From positions 1-5,104 of the forward strand of contig JAGWTL010000228.1 of the NCBI GenBank assembly GCA_028869035.1: a DNA stretch of 5,104 nucleotides. Direction: 5' to 3'. Positions 1-5,104 of the stretch are shown piece after piece. The notes under the pieces are model-generated. The model was not told where the DNA came from. It saw nothing but the letters and a program-made list of their open reading frames with translations, and ran no database searches. This DNA is from Burkholderiales bacterium (GTDB taxonomy: Bacteria > Pseudomonadota > Gammaproteobacteria > Burkholderiales > Burkholderiaceae_C). How positions within the stretch are numbered: position 1 is the stretch's first letter; the number at the start of each line of letters is the position of its first letter. The position numbers were made by a program, and so were the translations under genes.

Positions 1-582
1 GCTGTGGTGTCCACCATCAACGGCGACTCCAACGTGCCCTTCTACAAGGAACTGGGCAACGCCGGCCTGAAGGCCAAGGACGTGCCGGTCGTCGCCTTCT
101 CCGTGGGTGAGGAAGAGCTGCGCGGCGTGGACACCAAGCCGCTGGTGGGCCACCTGGCGGCCTGGAACTACTTCATGTCCATCAAGAACAAGGACAACGA
201 CGCCTTCATCAAGCAGTGGAGCGCCTACGCCAAGGCCAAGAACATTCCGGGCCACAAGGACAAGCCGCTGACCAACGACCCGATGGAAGCCACCTACATC
301 GGCATCCACATGTGGAAGCAGGCCGTCGAGAAGGCCAAGAGCACGGACGTGGACAAGGTCATCGCCGCCATGGCCGGCCAGACCTTCAAGGCGCCCTCGG
401 GCATCGTGAGCAAGATGGACGAGAAGAACCACCACCTGCACAAGAGCGTGTTCATCGGCGAGATCAAGGCCGACGGCCAGTTCAACGTGGTGTGGAAGAC
501 CCCGGGCCCGGTCAAGGCCAAGCCCTGGAGCCCGTACATCGAAGGTAACGACAAGAAGCCCGACGAGCCGGTGAAGAAGTAA
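1..582 (+). CDS. urtA: UrtA, urea ABC transporter substrate-binding protein (C-terminal part, 5' end outside window)
   Basis: Periplasmic binding protein of the high-affinity urea importer; it captures urea and delivers it to the UrtB/UrtC permease. The reading frame is open from base 1, so the gene enters from the left. The visible 193 residues are about the C-terminal half of a protein that is usually a little over 400 residues. The fragment reads like the second lobe of a type I periplasmic binding protein of the branched-chain amino acid/amide class: a GDSNVPFYKEL segment near residue 8, VAFSVGEEELRG near 31, HLAAWNYF near 49, ATYIGIHMWKQAVEKA near 97 and the UrtA-typical tail with WSPYIEGNDKKPDEPVKK. 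It ends in TAA at 580-582. The next gene, urtB, starts 154 nt downstream with large palindromes in between, unlike the overlapping downstream junctions. Identification is by recognition of UrtA-like sequence and by the urtBCD context; confidence is high. Signal peptide and start are not visible. Confidence 0.95.
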   Translation, partial: AVVSTINGDSNVPFYKELGNAGLKAKDVPVVAFSVGEEELRGVDTKPLVGHLAAWNYFMSIKNKDNDAFIKQWSAYAKAKNIPGHKDKPLTNDPMEATYIGIHMWKQAVEKAKSTDVDKVIAAMAGQTFKAPSGIVSKMDEKNHHLHKSVFIGEIKADGQFNVVWKTPGPVKAKPWSPYIEGNDKKPDEPVKK

Positions 583-682
583 GAAGCTACTGCGCAGCCC
601 GATCTGGGGCTCGCAGTGCTCACCGTACGTCAGTACGGTTGCGCGCTGCGAACCCCACCTCGGGCCGCTCGCTACGCTTCTT
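581..682. repeat. ~100-nt imperfect palindrome between urtA and urtB
   Basis: The two halves are imperfect reverse complements: 581-628 against 633-682, about 39 of 48 positions pairing, with two one-base bulges and a 4-nt loop (GTCA, 629-632). The apex CCGTAC/GTACGG pairs perfectly (623-628 with 633-638). Other strong blocks are TGGGG (605-609 with 653-657), GCCCGA (597-602 with 660-665) and AAGAAGC (581-587 with 676-682). The outer stem begins inside the urtA stop codon. No T-run follows, so it does not look like an intrinsic terminator. It resembles the dispersed intergenic palindromes of Comamonadaceae. In the transcript it would form a long hairpin that could protect urtA mRNA or reduce read-through (inference). 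Confidence 0.8.
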
Positions 683-695
683 GAAGGTCTTGCAG

Positions 696-725
696 CGTGG
701 GCATGACCCATCGTGCCCACCCTAC
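696..725 (-). repeat. REP-like hairpin with GTAG head upstream of urtB
   Basis: GTGGGCA (697-703) pairs perfectly with TGCCCAC (714-720) around a 10-nt loop. Read on the - strand the unit starts with GTAG (722-725), then GG, then the hairpin. A GTAG tetranucleotide followed by a palindrome is the known layout of REP elements associated with RAYT (Y1-type) transposases. No RAYT gene is present here. The unit ends about 11 nt before the urtB start and directly abuts its weak ribosome-binding site, so folding could affect urtB translation (inference). Confidence 0.6.
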
Positions 726-728
726 AGG
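725..728 (+). promoter_or_regulatory. Weak ribosome-binding site for urtB
   Basis: CAGG lies 8 nt before the ATG at 737. It is a weak Shine-Dalgarno sequence but the only one suitably placed. The in-frame GTG at 713 lies inside the REP-like hairpin and has no purine-rich stretch upstream, which argues for 737 as the start. Confidence 0.45.
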
Positions 729-736
729 TTCTTTCC

Positions 737-2311
737 ATGCTCAGATATTTCTTGCTGTCACTCGCCGCGCTGCTGCTCGCGGCGCAAGCCCAGGCCCTGA
801 CCCCCGCAGAGGCGCAGGCCATCGTCATCGGCGAGACCGATGGCCGCATCACGGCCCTGCAGCAGGCCGTTCTGAACCCGGATGAGCGCAAGGCCGCGCT
901 GCTGCAGGCCCTGGCCGACGACGCCGTCAAGGTGGCGGGTGGCAAGGTCTATATCGTGCGCGACGACAAGGCCGCGGACCCGGCCACGGGTGCGTCCGTG
1001 GCCCTGCCCGACGACGCCGAGGACGTCATCAACAACAACCGCATGCGCGGCGAGATCGACACCGCGCTGGCGGTGCTCAAGCTCTTCAGCCCCGACGCCA
1101 GGCTGCGCCTGGACGCCGCCCGTGCCATGCTCAAGGAGCCCGACGCCGGGCGCCTGCCCCTGCTCGACAAGGCCCTGGCTGGTGAACAGGACGAGCGCGT
1201 GCGCGCTGTGCTGGCGCTGGCGCGTGCAGCCGTGCTGCTGGCGAGCGAGGACAGGTCGCAACGCCTGACGGCCGCCGGTGCCCTGGCGCAAAGCCGCTCG
1301 CCCGACACCAAGCTGCTGCTCAACGAGCGGCTTTCGGTGGAAACCGATGCCGACGTCAAGGCGCAGATCAGCTCCGCCATCCGCCAGATCGACGACAGCC
1401 TGCGCTGGGGCGAGCGCCTGGGCGCCATGTTCACGGGCCTGAGCCTGGGCAGCATCCTGCTGCTGGCCGCGCTGGGCCTGGCCATCACCTACGGCCTCAT
1501 GGGCGTCATCAATATGGCCCATGGCGAGCTCATCATGATCGGCGCCTACGCCACCTGGGTCGTGCAGGGTCTGTTCCAGAAATACCTGCCGGGCGCCTTC
1601 GACTGGTACCTGGTGGCGGCGGTGCCCGTGGCCTTCATGGCGTCCGCTCTGGTGGGTGCGGCGCTGGAGCGCGGCGTGATCCGCTTCCTCTACGGCCGCC
1701 CGCTGGAAACGCTGCTGGCCACCTGGGGCATCAGCCTGGTGCTCATGCAGGGTGTGCGTTCGCTCTTTGGCGCGCAGAACGTGGCCGTGGAGAACCCGGC
1801 CTGGATGAGCGGCGGCTGGCAGCTGCTGCCCAACCTCACCCTGCCCTGGAACCGCCTGGTCATCATCGCCTTCGCGCTGGCGGTGCTGGCCGGCATGGCC
1901 CTGCTGATCGGGCGCACGCGCCTGGGCCTCTTCGTGCGCGGGGTCACGCAGAACCGGCCCATTGCCTCCTGCATGGGCGTGAATACGGCACGCATCGACA
2001 CCTATGCCTTCGCACTCGGTTCCGGCATTGCCGGCCTGGCCGGTTGCGCGCTGAGCCAGGTGGGCAATGTGGGGCCGGACCTGGGCCAGAGCTACATCGT
2101 CGATTCCTTCATGGTCGTGGTGCTGGGCGGCGTGGGCCAGCTGGCCGGCACGGTCTATGCCGCGCTGGGCCTGGGCGTGCTCAACAAATTCCTCGAAGGC
2201 TGGACGGGCGCCGTGCTGGCCAAGATTGCCGTGCTGGTCTTCATCATCATCTTCATCCAGAAACGTCCGCAGGGCATCTTTGCCATGAAGGGCCGGAGCG
2301 CGGAAGCATGA
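737..2311 (+). CDS. urtB: UrtB, urea ABC transporter permease with periplasmic N-terminal domain
   Basis: One of the two membrane subunits of the urea importer (LivH-like branch of the branched-chain amino acid permease family), 524 residues from ATG 737. That start gives a clear signal peptide (MLRYFLLSLAALLLAAQAQA, likely cleavage after AQA near residue 20); the alternative GTG at 713 would add eight residues before it. Residues ~21-222 form an Ala/Leu/Asp-rich helical domain, probably periplasmic and HEAT-like, which is known in proteobacterial UrtB proteins. The permease part follows from ~225, with GLAITYGLMGVINMAHGE near 247-265 and a conserved cytoplasmic loop (VTQNRPIASCMGVN) near 400 that probably contacts the ATPases. 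Several hydrophobic membrane spans follow, and a basic tail ends the protein. The stop overlaps the urtC start (ATGA, 2308-2311), implying coupled translation. Identity is confident; only the start is slightly uncertain. Confidence 0.95.
   Translation: MLRYFLLSLAALLLAAQAQALTPAEAQAIVIGETDGRITALQQAVLNPDERKAALLQALADDAVKVAGGKVYIVRDDKAADPATGASVALPDDAEDVINNNRMRGEIDTALAVLKLFSPDARLRLDAARAMLKEPDAGRLPLLDKALAGEQDERVRAVLALARAAVLLASEDRSQRLTAAGALAQSRSPDTKLLLNERLSVETDADVKAQISSAIRQIDDSLRWGERLGAMFTGLSLGSILLLAALGLAITYGLMGVINMAHGELIMIGAYATWVVQGLFQKYLPGAFDWYLVAAVPVAFMASALVGAALERGVIRFLYGRPLETLLATWGISLVLMQGVRSLFGAQNVAVENPAWMSGGWQLLPNLTLPWNRLVIIAFALAVLAGMALLIGRTRLGLFVRGVTQNRPIASCMGVNTARIDTYAFALGSGIAGLAGCALSQVGNVGPDLGQSYIVDSFMVVVLGGVGQLAGTVYAALGLGVLNKFLEGWTGAVLAKIAVLVFIIIFIQKRPQGIFAMKGRSAEA
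2295..2298 (+). promoter_or_regulatory. Shine-Dalgarno GGAG supporting the urtC start at 2308
   Basis: GGAG lies 9 nt before ATG 2308, inside the end of urtB. The other in-frame candidates, ATG 2329 and ATG 2434, lack a comparable purine-rich site. This favours the early start and therefore translation through the repeat in the 5' part of urtC. Confidence 0.5.
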
Positions 2312-3555
2312 CGCCATCGAATCACGCCATGTCTGCAAATCCGAAATCCGTTCGGGCTGAGCCTGTCGAAGCCCTCGCGAGCACTTCGACAAGCTCAGTG
2401 CGAACGGATTTGGGCTCAGCCCGAACGGGTCTGATGCTGCCCACGCGCCAGCCGCTGCTCACGCGCGGTGGCTGGGGCAGCTTCCTGGTCGCGCTGCTGC
2501 TCATCTGCGCGCTGGCGCCGCTGCTCAACCTGATCGTGCCTGCGGACAGCGTCTTCCACCTGAGCGACTACGCCGTGGCTCTGCTGGGCCGCATCATGTG
2601 CTACGCCATCTGCGCGCTGGCCATGGACCTGATCTGGGGTTACACCGGCATCCTCTCCCTGGGCCACGGCCTGTTCTTCGCGCTGGGCGGTTACGTCATG
2701 GGCATGTACCTGATGCGCCAGATCGGCCGCGACGGCAACTACAAGAGCGATCTGCCCGACTTCATGGTCTTCCTGGACTGGAAGGAACTGCCCTGGCACT
2801 GGGCCTTGAGCGACAGCTTTTTCGCCACGCTCTTGCTGGTGGTGCTGGTGCCCGGTGTGGTGGCCTTTGTCTTCGGCTACTTCGCCTTCCGCTCGCGCAT
2901 CAAGGGCGTGTACTTCTCGATCATCACGCAGGCCATGACCTTCGCGGCCATGCTGCTCTTCTTCCGCAACGAGACCGGTTTCGGCGGCAACAACGGCTTC
3001 ACCGATTTCAAGCGCATCCTGGGCTTCGCCGTTGCCACGCAGAACATGCGCATGGTCCTCTTCGTGCTGACGGGGCTCACGCTGCTGGCCTTCTTCCTGC
3101 TGGCGCGCTGGCTGGTGCGCGCCAAGTTCGGCCGGGTGCTGCAGGCCATCCGCGACGCCGAGAGCCGCGTGATGTTCTCGGGCTACAACCCGCTGGGCTA
3201 CAAGCTCGCGATCTGGACACTCTCGGCCGTGATGTGCGGCATCGCCGGCGCGCTCTACGTGCCGCAGGTGGGCATCATCAACCCGGGCGAGATGAGCCCA
3301 GCCAACTCCATCGAAATCGCCATCTGGGCGGCGGTGGGCGGGCGCGGCACCCTGGTCGGCCCCATCGTCGGCGCCTTTGTGGTCAGCGGCGCCAAGAGCT
3401 GGCTCACCGTGGTCGCGCCTGAATTCTGGCTGTATTTCCTGGGGGGGCTGTTCATCGTGGTCACGCTGTTCCTGCCCGATGGGGTGGTGGGGCTGGTGAA
3501 AAAACTCAGGCGTCTGAGGAGCGGCAGGCGTGCCGCCGCGGAGAATGTGAAATGA
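2308..3555 (+). CDS. urtC: UrtC, urea ABC transporter permease, with repeat-derived N-terminal extension
   Basis: Second membrane subunit of the urea importer (LivM-like permease); it pairs with UrtB in the inner membrane. From ATG 2308 it has 415 residues. This start overlaps the urtB stop by 4 nt and has GGAG 9 nt upstream. Residues ~10-42 are encoded by a palindromic dispersed repeat and read as low-complexity, Ser/Ala/Arg-rich sequence (SVRAEPVEAL...) with no likeness to UrtC. Recognisable UrtC begins near M43 (ATG 2434), which would give 373 residues, closer to the family norm. Typical segments follow: a first hydrophobic span near 56-76, DLIWGYTGILSLGHGLFFALGGY near 107-130, the cytoplasmic loop LQAIRDAESRVMFSGYNP near 277-294, and GEMSPANSIEIAIWAAVGGRGTLVGP near 328-353. 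The family is certain; the start is not. If initiation is really at 2434, the repeat lies between the genes. Confidence 0.93.
   Translation: MTPSNHAMSANPKSVRAEPVEALASTSTSSVRTDLGSARTGLMLPTRQPLLTRGGWGSFLVALLLICALAPLLNLIVPADSVFHLSDYAVALLGRIMCYAICALAMDLIWGYTGILSLGHGLFFALGGYVMGMYLMRQIGRDGNYKSDLPDFMVFLDWKELPWHWALSDSFFATLLLVVLVPGVVAFVFGYFAFRSRIKGVYFSIITQAMTFAAMLLFFRNETGFGGNNGFTDFKRILGFAVATQNMRMVLFVLTGLTLLAFFLLARWLVRAKFGRVLQAIRDAESRVMFSGYNPLGYKLAIWTLSAVMCGIAGALYVPQVGIINPGEMSPANSIEIAIWAAVGGRGTLVGPIVGAFVVSGAKSWLTVVAPEFWLYFLGGLFIVVTLFLPDGVVGLVKKLRRLRSGRRAAAENVK
2337..2428. repeat. Palindromic dispersed repeat inside the 5' end of urtC
   Basis: A 68-nt palindrome (2344-2411) is centred on CTCGCGAG (2374-2381), with 29 of 34 positions pairing. 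A second, alternative stem is perfect over 16 bp: 2348-2363 with 2413-2428. At the left edge AAATCCG is repeated in tandem (2337-2343, 2344-2350), and its complement CGGATTT closes the right arm (2405-2411). The core motif, GTTCGGGCTGAGCCTGTCGAAG-like with a mirrored CTTCGACAAGCTCAG, is a very common dispersed repeat in Comamonadaceae and other proteobacteria (from memory; not searched). All three bases of the urtC frame stay open across it, so it can be translated as part of UrtC. Confidence 0.85.
3540..3543 (+). promoter_or_regulatory. Shine-Dalgarno GGAG for urtD
   Basis: GGAG lies 8 nt before ATG 3552, within the last codons of urtC. It fixes the urtD start at the 4-nt overlap with the urtC stop. 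Confidence 0.55.
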
Positions 3556-4433
3556 CACCGGATCTGCTGGAGCAAGGCGCGCAGCGCTACCGTGAACGCA
3601 TGGCCGCACTCGATGCCGCCCGCCTGAATACGGTAGCCGGCGGCCAGACCGCGAGCTACGGCCGCGTGCAGGTGGCGGGCGAGGTGGACGTCACGCACGG
3701 CCGCATCCTCTACCTGGAAGACGTGAGCGTGAGCTTCGACGGCTTCAAGGCCATCAACCAGCTCAGCCTGGACATCGCGCCGGGTGAACTGCGCTGCATC
3801 ATCGGCCCCAACGGTGCGGGCAAGACCACGATGATGGACATCATCACCGGCAAGACCCGGCCCGACGAGGGCACGGTGTTTTTCGGCTCCACCATCGACC
3901 TGCTGCGCCACAGCGAAGCCGAGATCGCCCAATTGGGTATCGGCCGCAAGTTCCAGAAGCCCACGGTGTTCGAGCACTTGAGCGTGTTCGAGAACCTCGA
4001 GCTCGCGCTCAAGACCGACAAGGGTGTCAAGTCCTCCCTGTTCTTCCGCCTGGACTCGGGCCAGTCCGACCGCCTGGCCGAGGTGCTGCACACCATCCAT
4101 CTGGCCGGCAGCCTGACGGCCCAGGCCGGCACGCTGAGCCACGGGCAGAAGCAGTGGCTGGAGATCGGCATGCTGCTGATGCAGGACCCGAAGTTGTTGT
4201 TGCTCGACGAGCCCGTGGCCGGCATGACCGACGAGGAGACGGCGCGCACGGCGGAGCTTTTCCTGAGTCTCAAGGGCAAGCATTCACTGATGGTCGTGGA
4301 GCACGACATGAGCTTCATCAAGGCGATCTCTGAGATCGTGACGGTGTTGTGTGATGGGTCTGTGTTGGCGCAGGGGACGCTTGAGGAGGTGCAGGCGGAT
4401 GAGCGGGTGATTGAGGTTTATCTGGGGAGATGA
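3552..4433 (+). CDS. urtD: UrtD, urea ABC transporter ATP-binding protein
   Basis: Cytoplasmic ATPase (LivG-like) that powers the UrtB/UrtC channel, normally together with UrtE. It has 293 residues from ATG 3552, which overlaps the urtC stop by 4 nt. All nucleotide-binding motifs are intact: Walker A GPNGAGKTT (85-93), Q-loop Gln in KFQKP (135), ABC signature LSHGQ (195-199), Walker B LLLLDEP with Asp219 and catalytic Glu220, and H-loop His251 in VVEHDM. A ~50-residue leader precedes the first strand (ILYLEDVSVSF); such leaders are usual in betaproteobacterial UrtD. The segment FQKPTVFEHLSVFENLELAL and the C-terminal VYLGR are typical of the family. From 4338 to the stop, 31 codons in a row avoid C at the third position, unlike the rest of the gene. 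urtE would be expected next but does not follow. Confidence 0.96.
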   Translation: MTPDLLEQGAQRYRERMAALDAARLNTVAGGQTASYGRVQVAGEVDVTHGRILYLEDVSVSFDGFKAINQLSLDIAPGELRCIIGPNGAGKTTMMDIITGKTRPDEGTVFFGSTIDLLRHSEAEIAQLGIGRKFQKPTVFEHLSVFENLELALKTDKGVKSSLFFRLDSGQSDRLAEVLHTIHLAGSLTAQAGTLSHGQKQWLEIGMLLMQDPKLLLLDEPVAGMTDEETARTAELFLSLKGKHSLMVVEHDMSFIKAISEIVTVLCDGSVLAQGTLEEVQADERVIEVYLGR

Positions 4434-4509
4434 TCTTGTTCACATCTCTTCGCTTTGTTTGGCAACCGTACCAGCCTGCTTTGCCGGGTCTCGCCCCGGC
4501 GGGCGACTC

Positions 4510-4537
4510 ACTTTCTCTTGCTTCGCCAAGAGAAAGT
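4510..4537. repeat. Perfect 11-bp inverted repeat
   Basis: ACTTTCTCTTG (4510-4520) is the exact reverse complement of CAAGAGAAAGT (4527-4537), with the 6-nt loop CTTCGC. A related copy, CAAAGAGAAG, follows at 4541-4550. It is the core of the intergenic repeat described for 4434-4710. It lacks a trailing T-run, so intrinsic termination is not supported. Confidence 0.75.
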
Positions 4538-4607
4538 AAGCAAAGAGAAGGCGAGCCGGATTCGTCGCCCGGCTACGCCGGTACGCTGCGTTGTTCGGGA
4601 TCGGCGG

Positions 4608-4646
4608 GAAGCGCAGAAACTCGCTGCGCTCAAACATCTGCGCTTC
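4608..4646. repeat. Inverted repeat, 10-bp perfect stem
   Basis: GAAGCGCAGA (4608-4617) is the exact reverse complement of TCTGCGCTTC (4637-4646). A smaller inner alternative pairs AGCGCAG (4610-4616) with CTGCGCT (4624-4630). The outer arms continue loosely with GGCGG (4603-4607 region) against CCGCC downstream. It belongs to the same composite repeat region. Confidence 0.6.
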
Positions 4647-4710
4647 TTTTTCCGCCGCTCCCTGCGCTACTCGCCTCCTCATAACGGCGAGGAAAACCGA
4701 AGGCACATGA

Positions 4711-4716
4711 GCTAGC
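4711..4716. other. Target site of the IS481-family element (GCTAGC, matches NCTAGN)
   Basis: GCTAGC directly abuts the TGT end of the element at 4717. Bordetella IS481 is known to insert at NCTAGN with a 6-bp duplication, and this sequence fits exactly. The second copy should lie beyond the other end of the element, outside the window. The transposase stop codon (TAG on the - strand, 4714-4712) lies inside this target sequence. Confidence 0.65.
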
Positions 4717-5104
4717 TGTCGAGTTTCAGTAGGTTGTTCATGGCCGGGATGCGGCTCATGGGCGGCTGGTGGTTCAGGGCTGAGTGTGGCCGAAGCCAGT
4801 TATAGCCGTCAATGAAGGGCTGCAAGGCGGCCTGGCGTTGGGCCGAGGACTCGTAGGGCCGGACGTAGGCCCACTCGCGCAAGCTGGTCTGCACAAAGCG
4901 TTCAACCTTACCGTTGGTCTTGGGCGTGTAGGGGCGGGTCCGGATGTGGCGAATGCCCAATTCTTCGCAGGTGGCCCGGAACTGGTTCTTGTAGCCCGTG
5001 CCGTTATCGGTCATGACACGCTCGATGCGCACGCCCAGGCTGGCGTAGTAGGCCACGGCCTGGCGCAGGAAGGCCACGCAACTGACAGCCTTCTCGTCAG
5101 GCAG
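4712..5104 (-). CDS. IS481-family DDE transposase (C-terminal part, 5' end outside window)
   Basis: The frame is open to the right edge, so only the last 130 residues are seen. The GTG at 5077 is an internal valine, not a start: upstream codons read LPDEKAVSC in the same frame and match the family. This is the second half of an integrase-core (rve) catalytic domain. It shows the second catalytic Asp in MTDNG (fragment residue 33) and the catalytic Glu in NGKVERF (residue 68), 34 residues apart as expected for a DDE enzyme. The block RHIRTRPYTPKTNGKVERF and the tail YNWLRPHSALNHQPPMSR are characteristic of IS481. The first catalytic Asp lies beyond the window. No frameshift or stop is seen, so this part appears intact. 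The last codons lie in the terminal inverted repeat and the TAG stop falls in the target site. Confidence 0.93.
   Translation of the reverse strand: MPDEKAVSCVAFLRQAVAYYASLGVRIERVMTDNGTGYKNQFRATCEELGIRHIRTRPYTPKTNGKVERFVQTSLREWAYVRPYESSAQRQAALQPFIDGYNWLRPHSALNHQPPMSRIPAMNNLLKLDS
4717..4744. repeat. Terminal inverted repeat of the IS481-family element (inner limit approximate)
   Basis: The + strand reads TGTCGAGTTTCAGTAGGTTG, followed by TTCATGGC. It resembles the terminus of Bordetella IS481 as I remember it (TGT, then a GA/TTCAATAGGTTG-like block). It overlaps the transposase C-terminal codons (MNNLLKLDS). The inner limit is a guess because the partner repeat is outside the window. Confidence 0.6.
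4717..5104 (-). mobile_element. IS481-family insertion sequence, right end (other end outside window)
   Basis: The boundary is placed at TGT (4717-4719), where IS481-type sequence starts directly after GCTAGC. The element carries one transposase, read towards this boundary, so this is the end downstream of the transposase. Everything from here to the window edge is explained by that gene. The left end, the second inverted repeat and the second target copy are not visible, so completeness cannot be judged. Confidence 0.8.

Larger units (their letters stand above)
4434..4710. repeat. Noncoding hairpin-rich repeat region between urtD and the IS
   Basis: This 277-nt stretch occupies the place where urtE is expected. 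I see no convincing gene: open frames exist on both strands (for example 4430-4684 and 4455-4715 on +, 4440-4706 on -), but they read as repeat-derived junk with no domain and no start signal. It contains several inverted repeats: GCCGGG/CCCGGC (4483-4488 with 4495-4500), the stem at 4510-4537 and the stem at 4608-4646. The block around 4495-4550 (GGCGGGCGACTCACTTTC and its mirrored partner) resembles a very common intergenic repeat of Comamonadaceae that is often mis-annotated as small hypothetical proteins (recall, not searched). No run of T follows any stem, so no terminator is called. Confidence 0.7.

Noticed and set aside
583..736. A separate promoter for urtB in the urtA-urtB gap
   Set aside because: The gap is taken up by GC-rich palindromes, and I find no convincing -35/-10 pair with proper spacing.
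713..736. GTG 713 as the urtB start
   Set aside because: It lies in the loop and right arm of a REP-like hairpin, has no SD, and would place eight odd residues before a clean signal peptide that begins at ATG 737.
758..2392. A 544-codon open frame on the - strand opposite urtB
   Set aside because: It is antisense to a fully convincing UrtB and is rich in His, Gln, Arg, Gly and Ala, as expected when a GC-rich gene is read on its opposite strand. It has no recognisable domain.
2416..3609. A 397-codon open frame on the - strand opposite urtC
   Set aside because: Same reason: it mirrors the codon bias of UrtC, with low-complexity His/Gln/Ala-rich translation and no domain.
3255..4283. A 342-codon open frame on the - strand opposite the urtC end and urtD
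   Set aside because: It crosses the urtC/urtD junction on the opposite strand, where both sense genes have intact motifs. It is a shadow of the GC-rich third positions.
4510..4537. Intrinsic terminator for the urt operon
   Set aside because: The stem is good, but the bases after it are AAGCAAAG rather than a T-run, on either strand no U-tract is present, and it is the core of a dispersed repeat.
4430..4715. Small frames of 84-88 codons on both strands (4430-4684 +, 4455-4715 +, 4440-4706 -)
   Set aside because: They overlap each other within the hairpin repeat block, have no domain and look like the repeat-derived hypothetical proteins often mis-called in this family. The ATG at 4430 overlaps the urtD stop like a real junction, but the product is not UrtE.
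1..5104. CRISPR array, tRNA, rRNA, riboswitch or defence system
   Set aside because: No regularly spaced direct repeats, no cloverleaf or conserved RNA core, and no additional gene families were seen in any part of the window.

Overview
The window holds most of a urea ABC-transporter operon (urtA-urtB-urtC-urtD, all on the + strand). It ends in a repeat-rich intergenic stretch and the end of an IS481-family insertion sequence on the - strand. GC content is high, third codon positions are mostly G or C, the proteins look like those of Burkholderiales, and the intergenic spaces carry palindromic repeats of a kind I associate with Comamonadaceae (Acidovorax/Hydrogenophaga/Rhodoferax-like genomes). 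The organism is therefore probably a comamonad betaproteobacterium; the species cannot be told from this sequence.

Layout. 1-582: C-terminal half of UrtA, the periplasmic urea-binding protein. 583-736: a gap with no gene, filled by a ~100-nt imperfect palindrome (581-682) and a second small hairpin with a GTAG head (696-725). 737-2311: UrtB, a permease with a signal peptide and a long periplasmic N-terminal domain. 2308-3555: UrtC, the second permease. Its first ~42 codons run through a palindromic dispersed repeat (2337-2428), giving an unusual N-terminal extension. 3552-4433: UrtD, the first ATPase. 4434-4710: noncoding, hairpin-rich repeat sequence. 4711-4716: GCTAGC, a match to the IS481 target consensus NCTAGN. 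4717 to the window end: the right-hand part of an IS481-family element with its transposase reading leftwards.

How the genes work together. UrtA captures urea (or short amides) in the periplasm and passes it to the UrtB/UrtC membrane heterodimer, which is powered by the UrtD and UrtE ATPases; imported urea normally feeds urease. urtB/urtC and urtC/urtD each overlap by 4 nt (ATGA), so they are translationally coupled. urtA is separated from urtB by strong RNA-forming palindromes, which fits a higher yield of the binding protein than of the membrane parts (inference). The fifth gene, urtE, is not where it is expected: immediately after urtD come repeats and the IS, so urtE is displaced, interrupted or lost.

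I see no undescribed multi-gene system. The notable points are the repeat that has become coding sequence in urtC, the large palindrome between urtA and urtB, and an IS whose transposase stop codon lies in its target site.
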